From contig CANJNI010000003.1 of NCBI GenBank assembly GCA_947475995.1, positions 1 through 64,000 of the forward strand: a stretch of DNA of 64,000 nucleotides, given 5' to 3'. The translations under genes were made by a program, and so were the position numbers. This DNA comes from Beijerinckiaceae bacterium (GTDB taxonomy: Bacteria; Pseudomonadota; Alphaproteobacteria; Rhizobiales; Beijerinckiaceae). Positions 8,004 through 16,190 of the stretch are shown piece by piece (position 1 is the first letter of the stretch; each line of letters starts with the position of its first letter). The notes below the pieces were generated by a model. It worked only from the letters and a program-made list of their open reading frames with translations, was not told where the DNA came from and did not search any database.

Positions 8004-9326
8004 TCAGAACCGCTTCGCCAGCCAGCTGTCGAGGTGATCGAAGGTGCGTTTCACGGTGTCGCCGAAATGTGTCGGCGTCGGGCCGCAGGGAACGCAGGGG
8101 GTGAAGCCGTGGCTTGCGCCTTCGATGCCGACCATTTCCTTGTCGCTGCTGCCGGCAGCTTCGAGGATCATTTCGCCCGGGCGCATGAAATAATGGCCGG
8201 TCATCACCTCGATGAGCAGCGGAACCGTGACGCCCTTGATGTTGACCGTCGTATTGGCGTTGGATGACGCCCAGTCGACGCCGGTCACATCGTCCTCCGT
8301 CTGGTTGTAGCCGGGCAGCGTCCGCATGGCGTGGGCGCCGAGAAAGTTCTTCACCGACACCTGCAGCACAGAGCCGTAGCCGCGTGCTTCATTGGCGTTG
8401 CCCGAGGCGACCCGGACCGAAGTCAGGGTTTCGGTCGGCGTCGAGCCGTCCGCCTTCAGCAGCGGATAGGCTTTCTTGCTCTTCTTCAGAAGGCTTACGT
8501 CCGGCTGCCACAGGCGCGCAGACGTGCCTCCCGGAATGATGAAGGGCATGTCGTCGGCAAAAACCCCATCGGCCTTGCTGTTGATCTTCGCCAGAAGGGC
8601 CTGCGCCTCTGAAATGAGTTTCGCATTGCGGGCGGCCTGGCCGGCCAGGAAAGCCTTGCGGAAGCTTTCGGGGTAATTGGCGGCGCGTTTGGCCGGGTCA
8701 TAGCCGTTCGCGGGATCGTAGAGGTCGAGCGCCTTCGTGCGGTTGCCGGGCTTCACGCCGTCCTCGATCGCCGGGTCGATATAGGTGAGGGTTGCGAAAG
8801 CATCGCCCATATGGGGATCGAGCAGCACCAGACCGTCCGCCTTTTGCAGGTTCTGGACGAGCGCATCCTCGCAAGGCATGAGCTTTTCAGGCCCCTTGCA
8901 GACCGCCGGGCCGTTCTGCGCCACGTTCTGATAGTAGGACATCATGGGCGCAGCGGCGCTATGGCCGATCAACACCACCTTTTCGACACCCGGCACTTTC
9001 TTCAGCCGCTCGATGGCCGCCGTGATCGTCGGGAACTGCTTCTCGACCGACGAATAGCCGTACTGGTTGTTCGTGTAAGGCGTGTTGGCGCACATCACCA
9101 CATAGCCGCGCTCCGACATATTCGCGCAGCTGGCGTGGTTGATATAGGCCGAATAGGGGTGAATGGTGACCAGCCCGACCTTCGCCTTCGGGCCCGGCGT
9201 GGCCGGCTCGTAGATCATGGCCTGCATGCCCTGCCCCAGCTGGACGAACGTTTCCTTGTGGGCGGCAGTGGCCGGAATGGTTGCGGCCAGCGTGAAGGCC
9301 GACAGGACTGCGAGACGTGCGAACAT
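8004..9326 (-). CDS. Periplasmic alpha/beta hydrolase of unknown substrate
   Basis: 440 residues with a typical Sec signal peptide (cleavage likely after ATAA near residue 22). The alpha/beta-hydrolase nucleophile elbow reads GHSAA with Ser123, where most relatives have GxSxG; the elbow's final Gly is Ala. A candidate catalytic His is in GASHGFTP near the C-terminus, and the HPYSAY segment resembles an oxyanion region. CPCG and other cysteines in the last part may form disulphides. ATG 9326 follows GGGGAG. The gene stands alone, leftward, convergent with the pilin. An esterase or lactonase on imported organic compounds is plausible but unproven. Confidence 0.75.
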   Translation of the reverse strand: MFARLAVLSAFTLAATIPATAAHKETFVQLGQGMQAMIYEPATPGPKAKVGLVTIHPYSAYINHASCANMSERGYVVMCANTPYTNNQYGYSSVEKQFPTITAAIERLKKVPGVEKVVLIGHSAAAPMMSYYQNVAQNGPAVCKGPEKLMPCEDALVQNLQKADGLVLLDPHMGDAFATLTYIDPAIEDGVKPGNRTKALDLYDPANGYDPAKRAANYPESFRKAFLAGQAARNAKLISEAQALLAKINSKADGVFADDMPFIIPGGTSARLWQPDVSLLKKSKKAYPLLKADGSTPTETLTSVRVASGNANEARGYGSVLQVSVKNFLGAHAMRTLPGYNQTEDDVTGVDWASSNANTTVNIKGVTVPLLIEVMTGHYFMRPGEMILEAAGSSDKEMVGIEGASHGFTPCVPCGPTPTHFGDTVKRTFDHLDSWLAKRF

Positions 9327-9544
9327 GTTTCTCCCCGGGGATATTCTTGATTAACTGCCTGTAACCATAGGAGCCGGGCTCCTCACCGTCCAGCGGCCGC
9401 GGGCGCGATTCATTGACAGTACCGGGACTTTGCCCCAAACACGCCCGAATGCCGGACGATTGCCCGGCCGCAGAACAATCGCGAGGGAACGCGTCACGCA
9501 GCATCCTGCGCCGGTCGCGACCCCGCCCCAAACCGGAGGTCCCC

Positions 9545-10777
9545 ATGCCGCATGACGCCAAAGACGACAAAGCCCAGCACTGGCACGAGCCGGCGGGCAT
9601 GAAGAAAGCCGGCCACGGCGAATTCAAGAAGCAGCCGACCCCTTATGACGCCTGGATGGAATCGGAAGGCATTCCGGTGTTCCGCGACATCGGCATTTCC
9701 AAGGTTCAGAACCTGCCGCTCTACCCGTGGAAGCGGACGGGCGGCAAGGGCCACTTCATCCAGCTTTACGGCACCGAGACCAAGTGGGGCTGCTACGTCG
9801 TTGAAGTGCCGCCGGGCGGCGCGCTCAATCCCGAAAAGCATATGTACGAGGAAATCTTCCTCGTGATCGAGGGCCGCGGCTCGACGGAAGTCTGGCAGGA
9901 AGGCGACACGAAGAAGCACGTGTTTGAATGGCAGAAGGGTTCGATGTTCTCGATCCCGATGAACGCCATGCACCGCATCGTGAACGCCACCTCGGGTGGC
10001 GCGCTGCTGCTGGCCGGCACGACCGCGCCGAACATCATGAACATGATCAACAATGTGGACGCGATCTTCAACAATCCGTTCGTGTTCCGCGATCGCTTCT
10101 CGGGCGCCGACGACTTCTTCAAGCCGAAGGACGACATCGAATCCGATCCGGTTCGCGGCCTCGCCATGCGCCGCACGAACTTCATTCCGGACGTCATCAA
10201 TTGCGACCTGCCGCTCGATAACCGTCGCTCCGTCGGCTATCGCCGCGTCGAGCCGTTCATGACCAACAACCAGTTCTATTTCTGGATCGGTCAGCACGAG
10301 AACGGTCGCTATTCCAAGGCGCACGCGCATACGTCGGCGGCGATCCTGATCTGCCTGAAGGGCAAGGGCTACACCTATTCGTGGCCTGAGCGTTGCGGCC
10401 CGACGCCGTGGAAAGACGGACACGCCAGTGAAGTGCGCCGTCTCGACTACGAGCCGGTCGGCATGGTGACGGCGGCCCCGGGCGGCGCGCGCTGGTATCA
10501 CCAGCACTTCAGCGTCTCGAAGGACGATTTCCGTCTCACCGCATGGTTCGGCCCGCACAATCCGGGCCGCGATCCGGGCGCGCCGGGCGAGAAGCACACC
10601 GATTACACCGCGATCGATCTCGACAAGGGCGGCACGGCCATTCCGTATTACATGGAAGACCCGTATCTGCGCCGCGAATATGAAGAGACGCTCAAGCGCA
10701 ACGGCGTCGAATGCCGCATGGACCCGAAGTGGTACGACAAGGCCACCGCTCCGGCGAACATGAAGGACGTGGTGTAA
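9545..10777 (+). CDS. Double-cupin (bicupin) protein
   Basis: 410 residues with two cupin domains. The first includes HMYEEIFLVIEGRGST (about residues 99-114) and NAMHRIVN; the second includes KAHAHTSAAILICLKGKGYTYSW (about residues 259-281, only described) and a late WYHQHF block, giving the His clusters expected for a metal-binding site. It is full length and paralogous to the truncated cupin at the left window edge. ATG 9545 follows GGAGG closely. The N-terminal 30 residues are charged and Lys/His-rich. Relatives in gentisate/salicylate/1-hydroxy-2-naphthoate dioxygenases cleave aromatic rings, so a ring-cleaving oxygenase is possible, but many bicupins are not oxygenases. It ends in a palindromic repeat before a convergent operon. 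Confidence 0.87.
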   Translation: MPHDAKDDKAQHWHEPAGMKKAGHGEFKKQPTPYDAWMESEGIPVFRDIGISKVQNLPLYPWKRTGGKGHFIQLYGTETKWGCYVVEVPPGGALNPEKHMYEEIFLVIEGRGSTEVWQEGDTKKHVFEWQKGSMFSIPMNAMHRIVNATSGGALLLAGTTAPNIMNMINNVDAIFNNPFVFRDRFSGADDFFKPKDDIESDPVRGLAMRRTNFIPDVINCDLPLDNRRSVGYRRVEPFMTNNQFYFWIGQHENGRYSKAHAHTSAAILICLKGKGYTYSWPERCGPTPWKDGHASEVRRLDYEPVGMVTAAPGGARWYHQHFSVSKDDFRLTAWFGPHNPGRDPGAPGEKHTDYTAIDLDKGGTAIPYYMEDPYLRREYEETLKRNGVECRMDPKWYDKATAPANMKDVV

Positions 10778-10790
10778 GGTATAAAAGCAC

Positions 10791-10865
10791 CGTCATTGCG
10801 AGCAAAGCGAAGCAATCCACCAGCACAGGCTGGATTGCTTCGTGGCTACGCTCCACGCAACGACG
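10791..10865. repeat. REP-like palindromic repeat (GTCATTGCGAGC family)
   Basis: CGTCATTGCGAGCAAAGCGAAGCAATCCA is followed after a short loop by TGGATTGCTTCGTGGCTACGCTCCACGCAACGACG (described in outline), making an imperfect ~30-bp stem. This dispersed palindrome type is common between convergent genes in Bradyrhizobiaceae and some other bacteria. It sits exactly between the cupin stop and the convergent VOC gene stop, so it may also end both transcripts. Only one copy was seen in the window. Confidence 0.8.
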
Positions 10866-10873
10866 CCTCGGCG

Positions 10874-11353
10874 CTATTCGCCCCGAAACGCCTTCTCGAC
10901 CGTCGCCAGATCAATCTTCCCCATCTGCATGATGGCGCCGAACGCGCGACCGGCGGCATCCTTGTCGGGGTCCGTCATCCATTCGCCGATGCGTGACGGC
11001 ACGATCTGCCATGAGACGCCGAAACGATCCTTCAGCCAGCCGCACTGGCTTTCCTTGCCGCCATCGGCTGTGAGCGCGGTCCAAAGGCTGTCGATCTCCT
11101 CCTGCGTGTCGCATTGCACGACAATGGAGGCGGCCTCCGATTGCGGGAAGATCGGACCGCCGTTCAGCCCCATATATTCCACGCCTGCCAGCTGAAACAC
11201 CACCGTCAGGGCGGTTCCCTTCGGCATCGGTCCAGCCTCGCCATACCGGGTGACGGCGGTGACGCGCGAGTCCGGAATGAGCGAGACATAAAAGTTCGCC
11301 GCCTCCTCGGCATTGTTGTCGTACCAGAGGCAAGTCGAGACCTTGTGCGACAT
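10874..11353 (-). CDS. VOC-family (PhnB-like) protein
   Basis: 159 residues with the paired beta-alpha-beta-beta-beta units of the vicinal oxygen chelate superfamily, closest to the PhnB/3-demethylubiquinone methyltransferase-like group (CLWYDNNAEEAANFYVSLIPDSRV at the start, FGVSWQIVP in the second half). Proteins of this group usually travel with SRPBCC/AHSA1 proteins and TetR or ArsR regulators, as here. It is the last gene of a four-gene leftward operon, 10 bp after the preceding gene. Enzymatic role is not known. Confidence 0.88.
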   Translation of the reverse strand: MSHKVSTCLWYDNNAEEAANFYVSLIPDSRVTAVTRYGEAGPMPKGTALTVVFQLAGVEYMGLNGGPIFPQSEAASIVVQCDTQEEIDSLWTALTADGGKESQCGWLKDRFGVSWQIVPSRIGEWMTDPDKDAAGRAFGAIMQMGKIDLATVEKAFRGE

Positions 11354-11363
11354 GGTATGCTCC

Positions 11364-11912
11364 TCAGGCGACGGTTGCGGGCGCTTCGGCGAGCTTCTTC
11401 ATGTTCGACAGGCCTTCTTCAAAATCGCGGCCCATCATCTTGTCCCAGTCGATGAACAACAGCATCGCCTTGCCGAGAAGCGGCTGCTTGCCGCTCATCG
11501 CCCAGGTGACGTCCGTGCCGGAGTCCATGGGCCTGATGGTGAAGTCGACGCGATTGTCGAACTTGAACGGTTTCACCATGGCAAGCCGCATGACGATCGA
11601 TGAAGCAGGCGTCGATTCCAGAATCTCGACGAAGCCGGTTCCGGATTTCGATCCTGCGAAGTCGAAGCGCTGGCCGGGTCCGGACGGTGCGCCGCTGTAA
11701 TCGGCTTTGCCGCCTTTTTCGCGCAGCGCATAAGGATTCCAGCGATTCATCTGGCGAAGATCGTTGATCATCGCGAACAAGGCTTCGGGCGAGGCCGCGA
11801 TGCGCCTCGTACGCGCATAGGCGAAGCTGTCGGGTTTACGTGAAGCCATCAGTAGGATGACGCCAACGATCACGACCAGTGCGGCGATGACGCCAAATAT
11901 GATCTCCAGCAT
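11364..11912 (-). CDS. Membrane-anchored SRPBCC (START-like) protein
   Basis: 182 residues. One N-terminal membrane helix (about 4-22, IIFGVIAALVVIVGVILLM) is followed by a polyketide-cyclase/dehydrase-type START fold that binds hydrophobic ligands: RIAASPEALFAMINDLRQMNRWNP opens the fold and FEEGLSNMKKLAE closes it. It follows the AHSA1-like gene by 10 bp and precedes the VOC gene by 10 bp. A ligand-binding or stress role is inferred from family only. Confidence 0.85.
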   Translation of the reverse strand: MLEIIFGVIAALVVIVGVILLMASRKPDSFAYARTRRIAASPEALFAMINDLRQMNRWNPYALREKGGKADYSGAPSGPGQRFDFAGSKSGTGFVEILESTPASSIVMRLAMVKPFKFDNRVDFTIRPMDSGTDVTWAMSGKQPLLGKAMLLFIDWDKMMGRDFEEGLSNMKKLAEAPATVA

Positions 11913-11922
11913 GACGTTCTCC

Positions 11923-12384
11923 CTATTTCAGGCTGCGCGCGAGTTCTTCCAGCTGGTCGGCGGCTTTGCCCCAGCCTTCGTGGAAGCCCATTTTTTCGTG
12001 CTGCTCGCGATCTTCGGCTGACCAATGGCTTGCGGTCGCGCGATATTTCGTCTTGCCGCCCGGCGCGTCTTCCATCGTGACGGTCGAGACCATGAAGGCT
12101 TTCGGCGACGGAACCCAATCGCTTACGAAGGCGTCGGTGAAAACAATCTTCCGCTGCGGGACGATTTCCAGATAAACCCCGCGATTTGGGAACTTCTCGC
12201 CGTTCGGGCCTTCCATCAGATAATAGGCAGAGCCGCCGACCCTTTGGTCCATCACGGCTTCCGTCACTCTCCAGGGCTTCGGGCAGAACCATTGCTTGAT
12301 GAGTTCCGCCTCCATCCAGCAGCGCCAGACGTTTGCGCGCGGGGCGTCGAGGATGCGTTCGAGAACCAGTTCGTTGTCAGACAT
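11923..12384 (-). CDS. SRPBCC / AHSA1-like protein
   Basis: 153 residues of the activator-of-Hsp90-ATPase-1-like (AHSA1) SRPBCC family: LERILDAPRANVWRCW at the N-terminus, a YLMEGPNGEKFPNRG strand region and a C-terminal helix HEGWGKAADQLEELA. These small cytosolic proteins have a hydrophobic cavity; molecular function is generally undefined. The start overlaps the tetR 3' end by 8 bp, so translation is probably coupled. Confidence 0.88.
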   Translation of the reverse strand: MSDNELVLERILDAPRANVWRCWMEAELIKQWFCPKPWRVTEAVMDQRVGGSAYYLMEGPNGEKFPNRGVYLEIVPQRKIVFTDAFVSDWVPSPKAFMVSTVTMEDAPGGKTKYRATASHWSAEDREQHEKMGFHEGWGKAADQLEELARSLK

Positions 12385-13006
12385 TTGCGTCTCCCTTTTG
12401 CGACCTGCCGAAAAGCAGTTCGATGTAACGGCGCAGATGCTCTGCTGATTGCGCCGCGATGTCCGGCCCGCCTTTGGCTTTGGCCAGAATGAATGCGCCC
12501 TGCAACACGGCCTGCGTGTGCAGCGCGAGACTTTTCGCCGTCCAGTCGGCGTTGATTTTGTGACGCCGCATCGCCTCCGCGATATCCACCTCGACCTTTT
12601 CGGCGTGGGATGAGATCGAACGGTCGCAGGCGTCCCGAATGGCGGGGTGGCTGTCGTAAGTCTCCTGCACCATCGTGCCGACCAAGCAGGTAAAGTCCGC
12701 CACTCGCCCCTGCAGGATCTGTTTGCGAAACTCGATGTAGCCGAGCACCCGGTCGAGCGGGTCTTCGTGCTGATGGTAGGGCGCGTCGGCGAAGAAGCCG
12801 CCCGTCATTTCCGACCAGTAATCCGCTGCCGCCACCGCCAGTTCATCCTTGGTGGCGAAATGGTGGAAGAATGCCCCCTTGGTGACGCCCGCCGCGCGGC
12901 AAAGGTCGTCGACCGTGGTGGCCGAATAGCCCTGCTCCCGAACGACCCGCAGCGCGGCGTCGAGCAGTTTCTGGCGGCTGGTGGGTTTGGGGGTCGGGGT
13001 TGTCAT
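12377..13006 (-). CDS. TetR-family transcriptional regulator
   Basis: 209 residues. The N-terminal helix-turn-helix (about 10-60) reads RQKLLDAALRVVREQGYSATTVDDLCRAAGVTKGAFFHHFATKDEL in outline, a standard TetR DNA-binding domain; the rest is an all-helical ligand/dimer domain. It heads the SRPBCC-SRPBCC-VOC operon. A 20-bp near-palindrome lies 21 bp upstream of the ATG, as expected for autorepression. Ligand unknown; relatives often sense electrophiles or xenobiotics. Confidence 0.92.
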   Translation of the reverse strand: MTTPTPKPTSRQKLLDAALRVVREQGYSATTVDDLCRAAGVTKGAFFHHFATKDELAVAAADYWSEMTGGFFADAPYHQHEDPLDRVLGYIEFRKQILQGRVADFTCLVGTMVQETYDSHPAIRDACDRSISSHAEKVEVDIAEAMRRHKINADWTAKSLALHTQAVLQGAFILAKAKGGPDIAAQSAEHLRRYIELLFGRSQKGDANV

Positions 13007-13026
13007 ATGGGCTCTCGATGGGGAAG

Positions 13027-13046
13027 CATACCGACCGGTTGGTATG
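13027..13046. promoter_or_regulatory. Candidate TetR operator
   Basis: CATACCGACCGGTTGGTATG is palindromic at 9 of 10 base pairs (one mismatched pair) and contains the ACCGACCGGT core common to TetR-family operators. It lies 21 bp upstream of the tetR start and 57 bp before the divergent ccdA start, so it most likely mediates autoregulation of the tetR operon. Confidence 0.7.
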
Positions 13047-13102
13047 TGTCAAGCCGTTTACTTGCCCTTGCTACGCACCTTCTGCCCGCATACATTTTGC
13101 GC

Positions 13103-13354
13103 ATGAGTTATGCGCAGAAAAAATCCGTAAACCTGTCCATCGACGCCGAACTGGTGACGAAAGCAAAGGATCTTGGACTCAATCTGTCCCGGATTTCAGC
13201 GGAAGCCATTGCGGAGGCTGTGCGGCGTGAGGCCGCCCGCAAGTGGCAGGAGGAAAATGCCGAGGCCATTGAGGCCTATAATGCGCGCATAGACGCGGAG
13301 GGGACATGGCACGCATCCCTGCCGGGCTGGTGGAATCCCGATGCGCCAGTTTGA
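13103..13354 (+). CDS. ccdA: CcdA-type antitoxin
   Basis: 83 residues. A ribbon-helix-helix-like N-terminus (KKSVNLSIDAELVTKAKDLG) and an acidic C-terminal tail ending in GTWHASLPGWWNPDAPV fit the CcdA antitoxin family. The N-terminal part would bind the operon promoter and the tail would wrap around the CcdB toxin. The gene overlaps ccdB by 14 bp, the usual order. It starts 57 bp beyond the TetR operator on the opposite strand. Confidence 0.88.
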   Translation: MSYAQKKSVNLSIDAELVTKAKDLGLNLSRISAEAIAEAVRREAARKWQEENAEAIEAYNARIDAEGTWHASLPGWWNPDAPV

Positions 13355-13649
13355 CGTCTGTGCGCCGACATTTCGGACTCCCCCGGATGCGCCGTACCTG
13401 ATCGTCCTGCAGAGCGACCTGCTTTCAGGATTGCGGACAACAATCGCAGCGCCACTTCGCCGCCGGCATCCAAAGGAAAATTTCACGCGCCTCACACCGC
13501 CTGTGCAGGTCGAGGGCGAGGAGTTTCTGCTTTCGGTGACCGAGGTCGCCTATGTTCCCGTCCAGAGCCTCGGGCGGGTTGCGGCCAACCTGTCGGCCGA
13601 CCGCGAGCGCATCATCGCAGCGCTCGACATGCTGTTCACCGGCATCTAG
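13341..13649 (+). CDS. ccdB: CcdB-type gyrase-poison toxin
   Basis: 102 residues of the CcdB/MazF-fold family: MRQFDVCAP at the start, YLIVLQSDLLSGLRT, LTPPVQVEGEEFLLSV and the C-terminal AALDMLFTGI helix, which in F-plasmid CcdB carries the gyrase-contacting residues. F CcdB is 101 residues, so this copy is full length. It likely stabilises this chromosomal region or acts in stress. The 14-bp overlap with ccdA couples translation. Confidence 0.9.
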   Translation: MRQFDVCAPTFRTPPDAPYLIVLQSDLLSGLRTTIAAPLRRRHPKENFTRLTPPVQVEGEEFLLSVTEVAYVPVQSLGRVAANLSADRERIIAALDMLFTGI

Positions 13650-13713
13650 CCGCCCCTCCCCTTGCCAAGCCCGCGCGCAGCGGCGAAAAGGCTCGGAACC
13701 GGAGGATCGCTGA

Positions 13714-15234
13714 ATGACCGAAGAACCCGTCGGGGGACGCATCTTTTTCTCGAACGTGCGACGCAGCCTCGAAGAGGAAGACGAAATCCGCCTCGTGAGC
13801 GTGGGCGTCGATATCGGCTCTTCGACCTCGCATCTGGTGTTCTCCCGTCTGGTGCTGGAGCGTCTCGACAATCGCTACATCGTCTCCGAGCGCGAAGTCG
13901 TGCATGAATCCGAAGTGCTGCTGACGCCCTATGCGGACGACATGACGATTGACGCGACCAAGCTCGGCGCGTTCATCGACCGGCAGTATGAACTGGCGCA
14001 GATCGACCCGGCCGCCATCGACACCGGCGCGCTGATCCTCACAGGCGTCGCGGTGCGCCGCTCCAATGCGCGCGCTATCGGCGAATTGTTCGCCGCCCAG
14101 ACCGGCAAGTTCGTGTCCGTGTCGGCGGGCGACGGACTTGAGACAACGCTGGCGGCCTTCGGGTCTGGCGCTGCGGCGCGGTCCATCCGCGAGAAGAACC
14201 GCGTGATGAACATCGACATCGGCGGCGGCACGTCCAAGATCGCCGTCTGCGAAGACGGCGAAGTCGTCGAGATGACCGCCGTGGATGTCGGGGCGCGCAT
14301 CGTGTCCTTCGAGACGGACGGAAAGGTCACGCGCGTCGAGGAGGCCGGGAAGCGTTTCGCCAAGGAAGCCGGTTTCGATCTCGTACTGGGCGGGATGATC
14401 AGCGAAGACCAGCGCGGCGCGATGGTGGAGCGCATGGCGGACCGTCTGTTCGAGGCGATCTCGGCTCCGAAGCTTTCCGCAGAAACGTCCGAGCTGCTTC
14501 GCCTCGAAGCGATGAAGAACGAGCGCAAGCCCGACGCCATCACCTTCTCGGGCGGCGTGTCGGAATATGTTTACGGATTGCAGACGCAGGGATTCGGGGA
14601 TCTCGGTCCGCGTCTGGCGAAGGCCATCAAGACGCGCATCGACGCCTGGGGCGTGACGATCGTGAAGCCCGACCAGGGCATCCGGGCGACCGTGGTGGGC
14701 GCTTCGCAATATACGATTCAGGTCAGCGGCAGCACGATTTTCGTGAACCCGCAGGACGTGCTGCCGGTGCGCAACGTGCCGGTGGTGGTGCCGGAACTGC
14801 CGTTGTCGACAGAGACGCTCGATCAAGAGGCGATCGCCAATGCGGTGCGCGCCGCCTTGCGCCGTCTCGACCAGCACGAAGGCGAGCAGGCGGTGGCCCT
14901 CTGCTACCGTTGGGATGGTTCAGCGACCTTCCGGCGTCTGGATGATTTCTGCCGCGGCATCGCAAAGGGCCTGTCTAAGCATCTCGACAAGGGCTTCCCG
15001 CTGATCCTCGTCGGCGATGGCGACATTGGCGGCCTCGTGGGCATTCACGCGCTTGAAGAAGCCAAGCTCACCAATCCGATCATCTCCATCGACGGAATCA
15101 TCCTGAAGGAGTTCGACTTCATCGACATTGGCGCGCTGCTGGAATCGTCCGGCGCAGTGCCGGTGGTCATCAAGTCGCTGGTGTTCCCGACGACGACGGC
15201 GCTTGGCCGCAAAGATCCCAATCTGGCGGCGTAA
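13714..15234 (+). CDS. EutA-family ASKHA ATPase (second copy)
   Basis: 506 residues, close to the EutA length with no His tail. Phosphate loops DIGSSTS (33-39) and DIGGGTSK (168-175), the LTGVAVRRSNAR block, SGGVSEY near 290 and the terminal FIDIGALL...VPVVIKSLVFP match EutA. EutA reactivates B12-dependent ethanolamine ammonia-lyase; no eutBC or cobalamin genes are seen here. It is a paralogue of the 3850-5616 gene. Its stop overlaps the next start (TAATG), coupling it to a peptidase-like gene. A reactivase for another radical or metal enzyme is an inference. Confidence 0.88.
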   Translation: MTEEPVGGRIFFSNVRRSLEEEDEIRLVSVGVDIGSSTSHLVFSRLVLERLDNRYIVSEREVVHESEVLLTPYADDMTIDATKLGAFIDRQYELAQIDPAAIDTGALILTGVAVRRSNARAIGELFAAQTGKFVSVSAGDGLETTLAAFGSGAAARSIREKNRVMNIDIGGGTSKIAVCEDGEVVEMTAVDVGARIVSFETDGKVTRVEEAGKRFAKEAGFDLVLGGMISEDQRGAMVERMADRLFEAISAPKLSAETSELLRLEAMKNERKPDAITFSGGVSEYVYGLQTQGFGDLGPRLAKAIKTRIDAWGVTIVKPDQGIRATVVGASQYTIQVSGSTIFVNPQDVLPVRNVPVVVPELPLSTETLDQEAIANAVRAALRRLDQHEGEQAVALCYRWDGSATFRRLDDFCRGIAKGLSKHLDKGFPLILVGDGDIGGLVGIHALEEAKLTNPIISIDGIILKEFDFIDIGALLESSGAVPVVIKSLVFPTTTALGRKDPNLAA

Positions 15235-16190
15235 TGCTGCCGGCTTCCGCACGGCTTCCGGATCTTTATCCGCCCATCGAGCCGCACAACAGCGGATGGA
15301 TGGAGCGCGACGGCGGCCATCGCATCTACTGGGAGGTCTGCGGCAACCCGAACGGCAAGCCCGCCGTCTTTCTGCACGGCGGGCCTGGCGGCGCGTGCCA
15401 TGCGGATCACCGGCGGCTGTTCGATCCGGACGCCTACCGGATCATCCTGTTCGACCAGCGCGGCTGCGGACGCTCCCAGCCGCACGCCACGATTGCGCAT
15501 AACACCACGCAGCATCTGGTGGGCGACATGGAGGCGCTGCGTGAGATGCTCGGCGTCAGGCGCTGGCTGGTTCTCGGCGGGTCGTGGGGCTCGACGCTGG
15601 CGCTCGCCTATGCGCAGGCCTATCCCGATTGCGTTTCAGCCATGATCCTGCGCGGGGTCTTCACCGGACGGCGCTGCGAACTCGACTGGCTGTATCGCGA
15701 AGGCGCGTCGGTGCTTTATCCGGATGCGTGGGAGCGTTTTGTCGCGCCAATTCCCGAAGACGAACGGGACGATCTGGTGCGCGCCTATTACAGGCGGCTT
15801 ACAGGTCCGGACATTTCGCTGCGCTTCGATTGCGCGCGCTCATGGTGTGCGTGGGAGTCGGAACTGCTCACTGTGATGCCGCGCGGCCGTATCGGCAGCG
15901 CAGCGGCGGATGAAATGGCGCTGGCCCGGATCGAGGCGCACTATTTCATCAACGACAGCTTCCTTCGCGAAGGACAAATTCTCGACGGAGCCGCCTCCAT
16001 CGCGGGCATTCCGTGCGTGATCGTGCAGGGGCGACATGATGTGGTGACGCCGCCCCGCACAGCCTGGGCCCTGCACAAAGCCCTGCCGGGGTCGCAGATT
16101 CATCTGGTTCCCGGCGCGGGCCATGCGACAGGCGAGCCGGGCATTCTGTCCCGGCTCGTGCAGGCGACGGATCGGTTCGCCGACGTCTGA
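15234..16190 (+). CDS. pip: Proline iminopeptidase (prolyl aminopeptidase) family
   Basis: 318 residues of peptidase family S33. FLHGGPGG (oxyanion loop, about 46-53), DQRGCGRS, the nucleophile elbow GGSWGS near residue 114, VQGRHDVVTPP with the acid, and GAGHATGEP with the His are all present, as in bacterial Pip, a cytosolic enzyme releasing N-terminal proline. It begins inside the EutA stop (TAATG). The coupling to an EutA-like gene is unexpected; it may instead act on a non-peptide ester or amide in the pathway. Confidence 0.9.
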   Translation: MLPASARLPDLYPPIEPHNSGWMERDGGHRIYWEVCGNPNGKPAVFLHGGPGGACHADHRRLFDPDAYRIILFDQRGCGRSQPHATIAHNTTQHLVGDMEALREMLGVRRWLVLGGSWGSTLALAYAQAYPDCVSAMILRGVFTGRRCELDWLYREGASVLYPDAWERFVAPIPEDERDDLVRAYYRRLTGPDISLRFDCARSWCAWESELLTVMPRGRIGSAAADEMALARIEAHYFINDSFLREGQILDGAASIAGIPCVIVQGRHDVVTPPRTAWALHKALPGSQIHLVPGAGHATGEPGILSRLVQATDRFADV

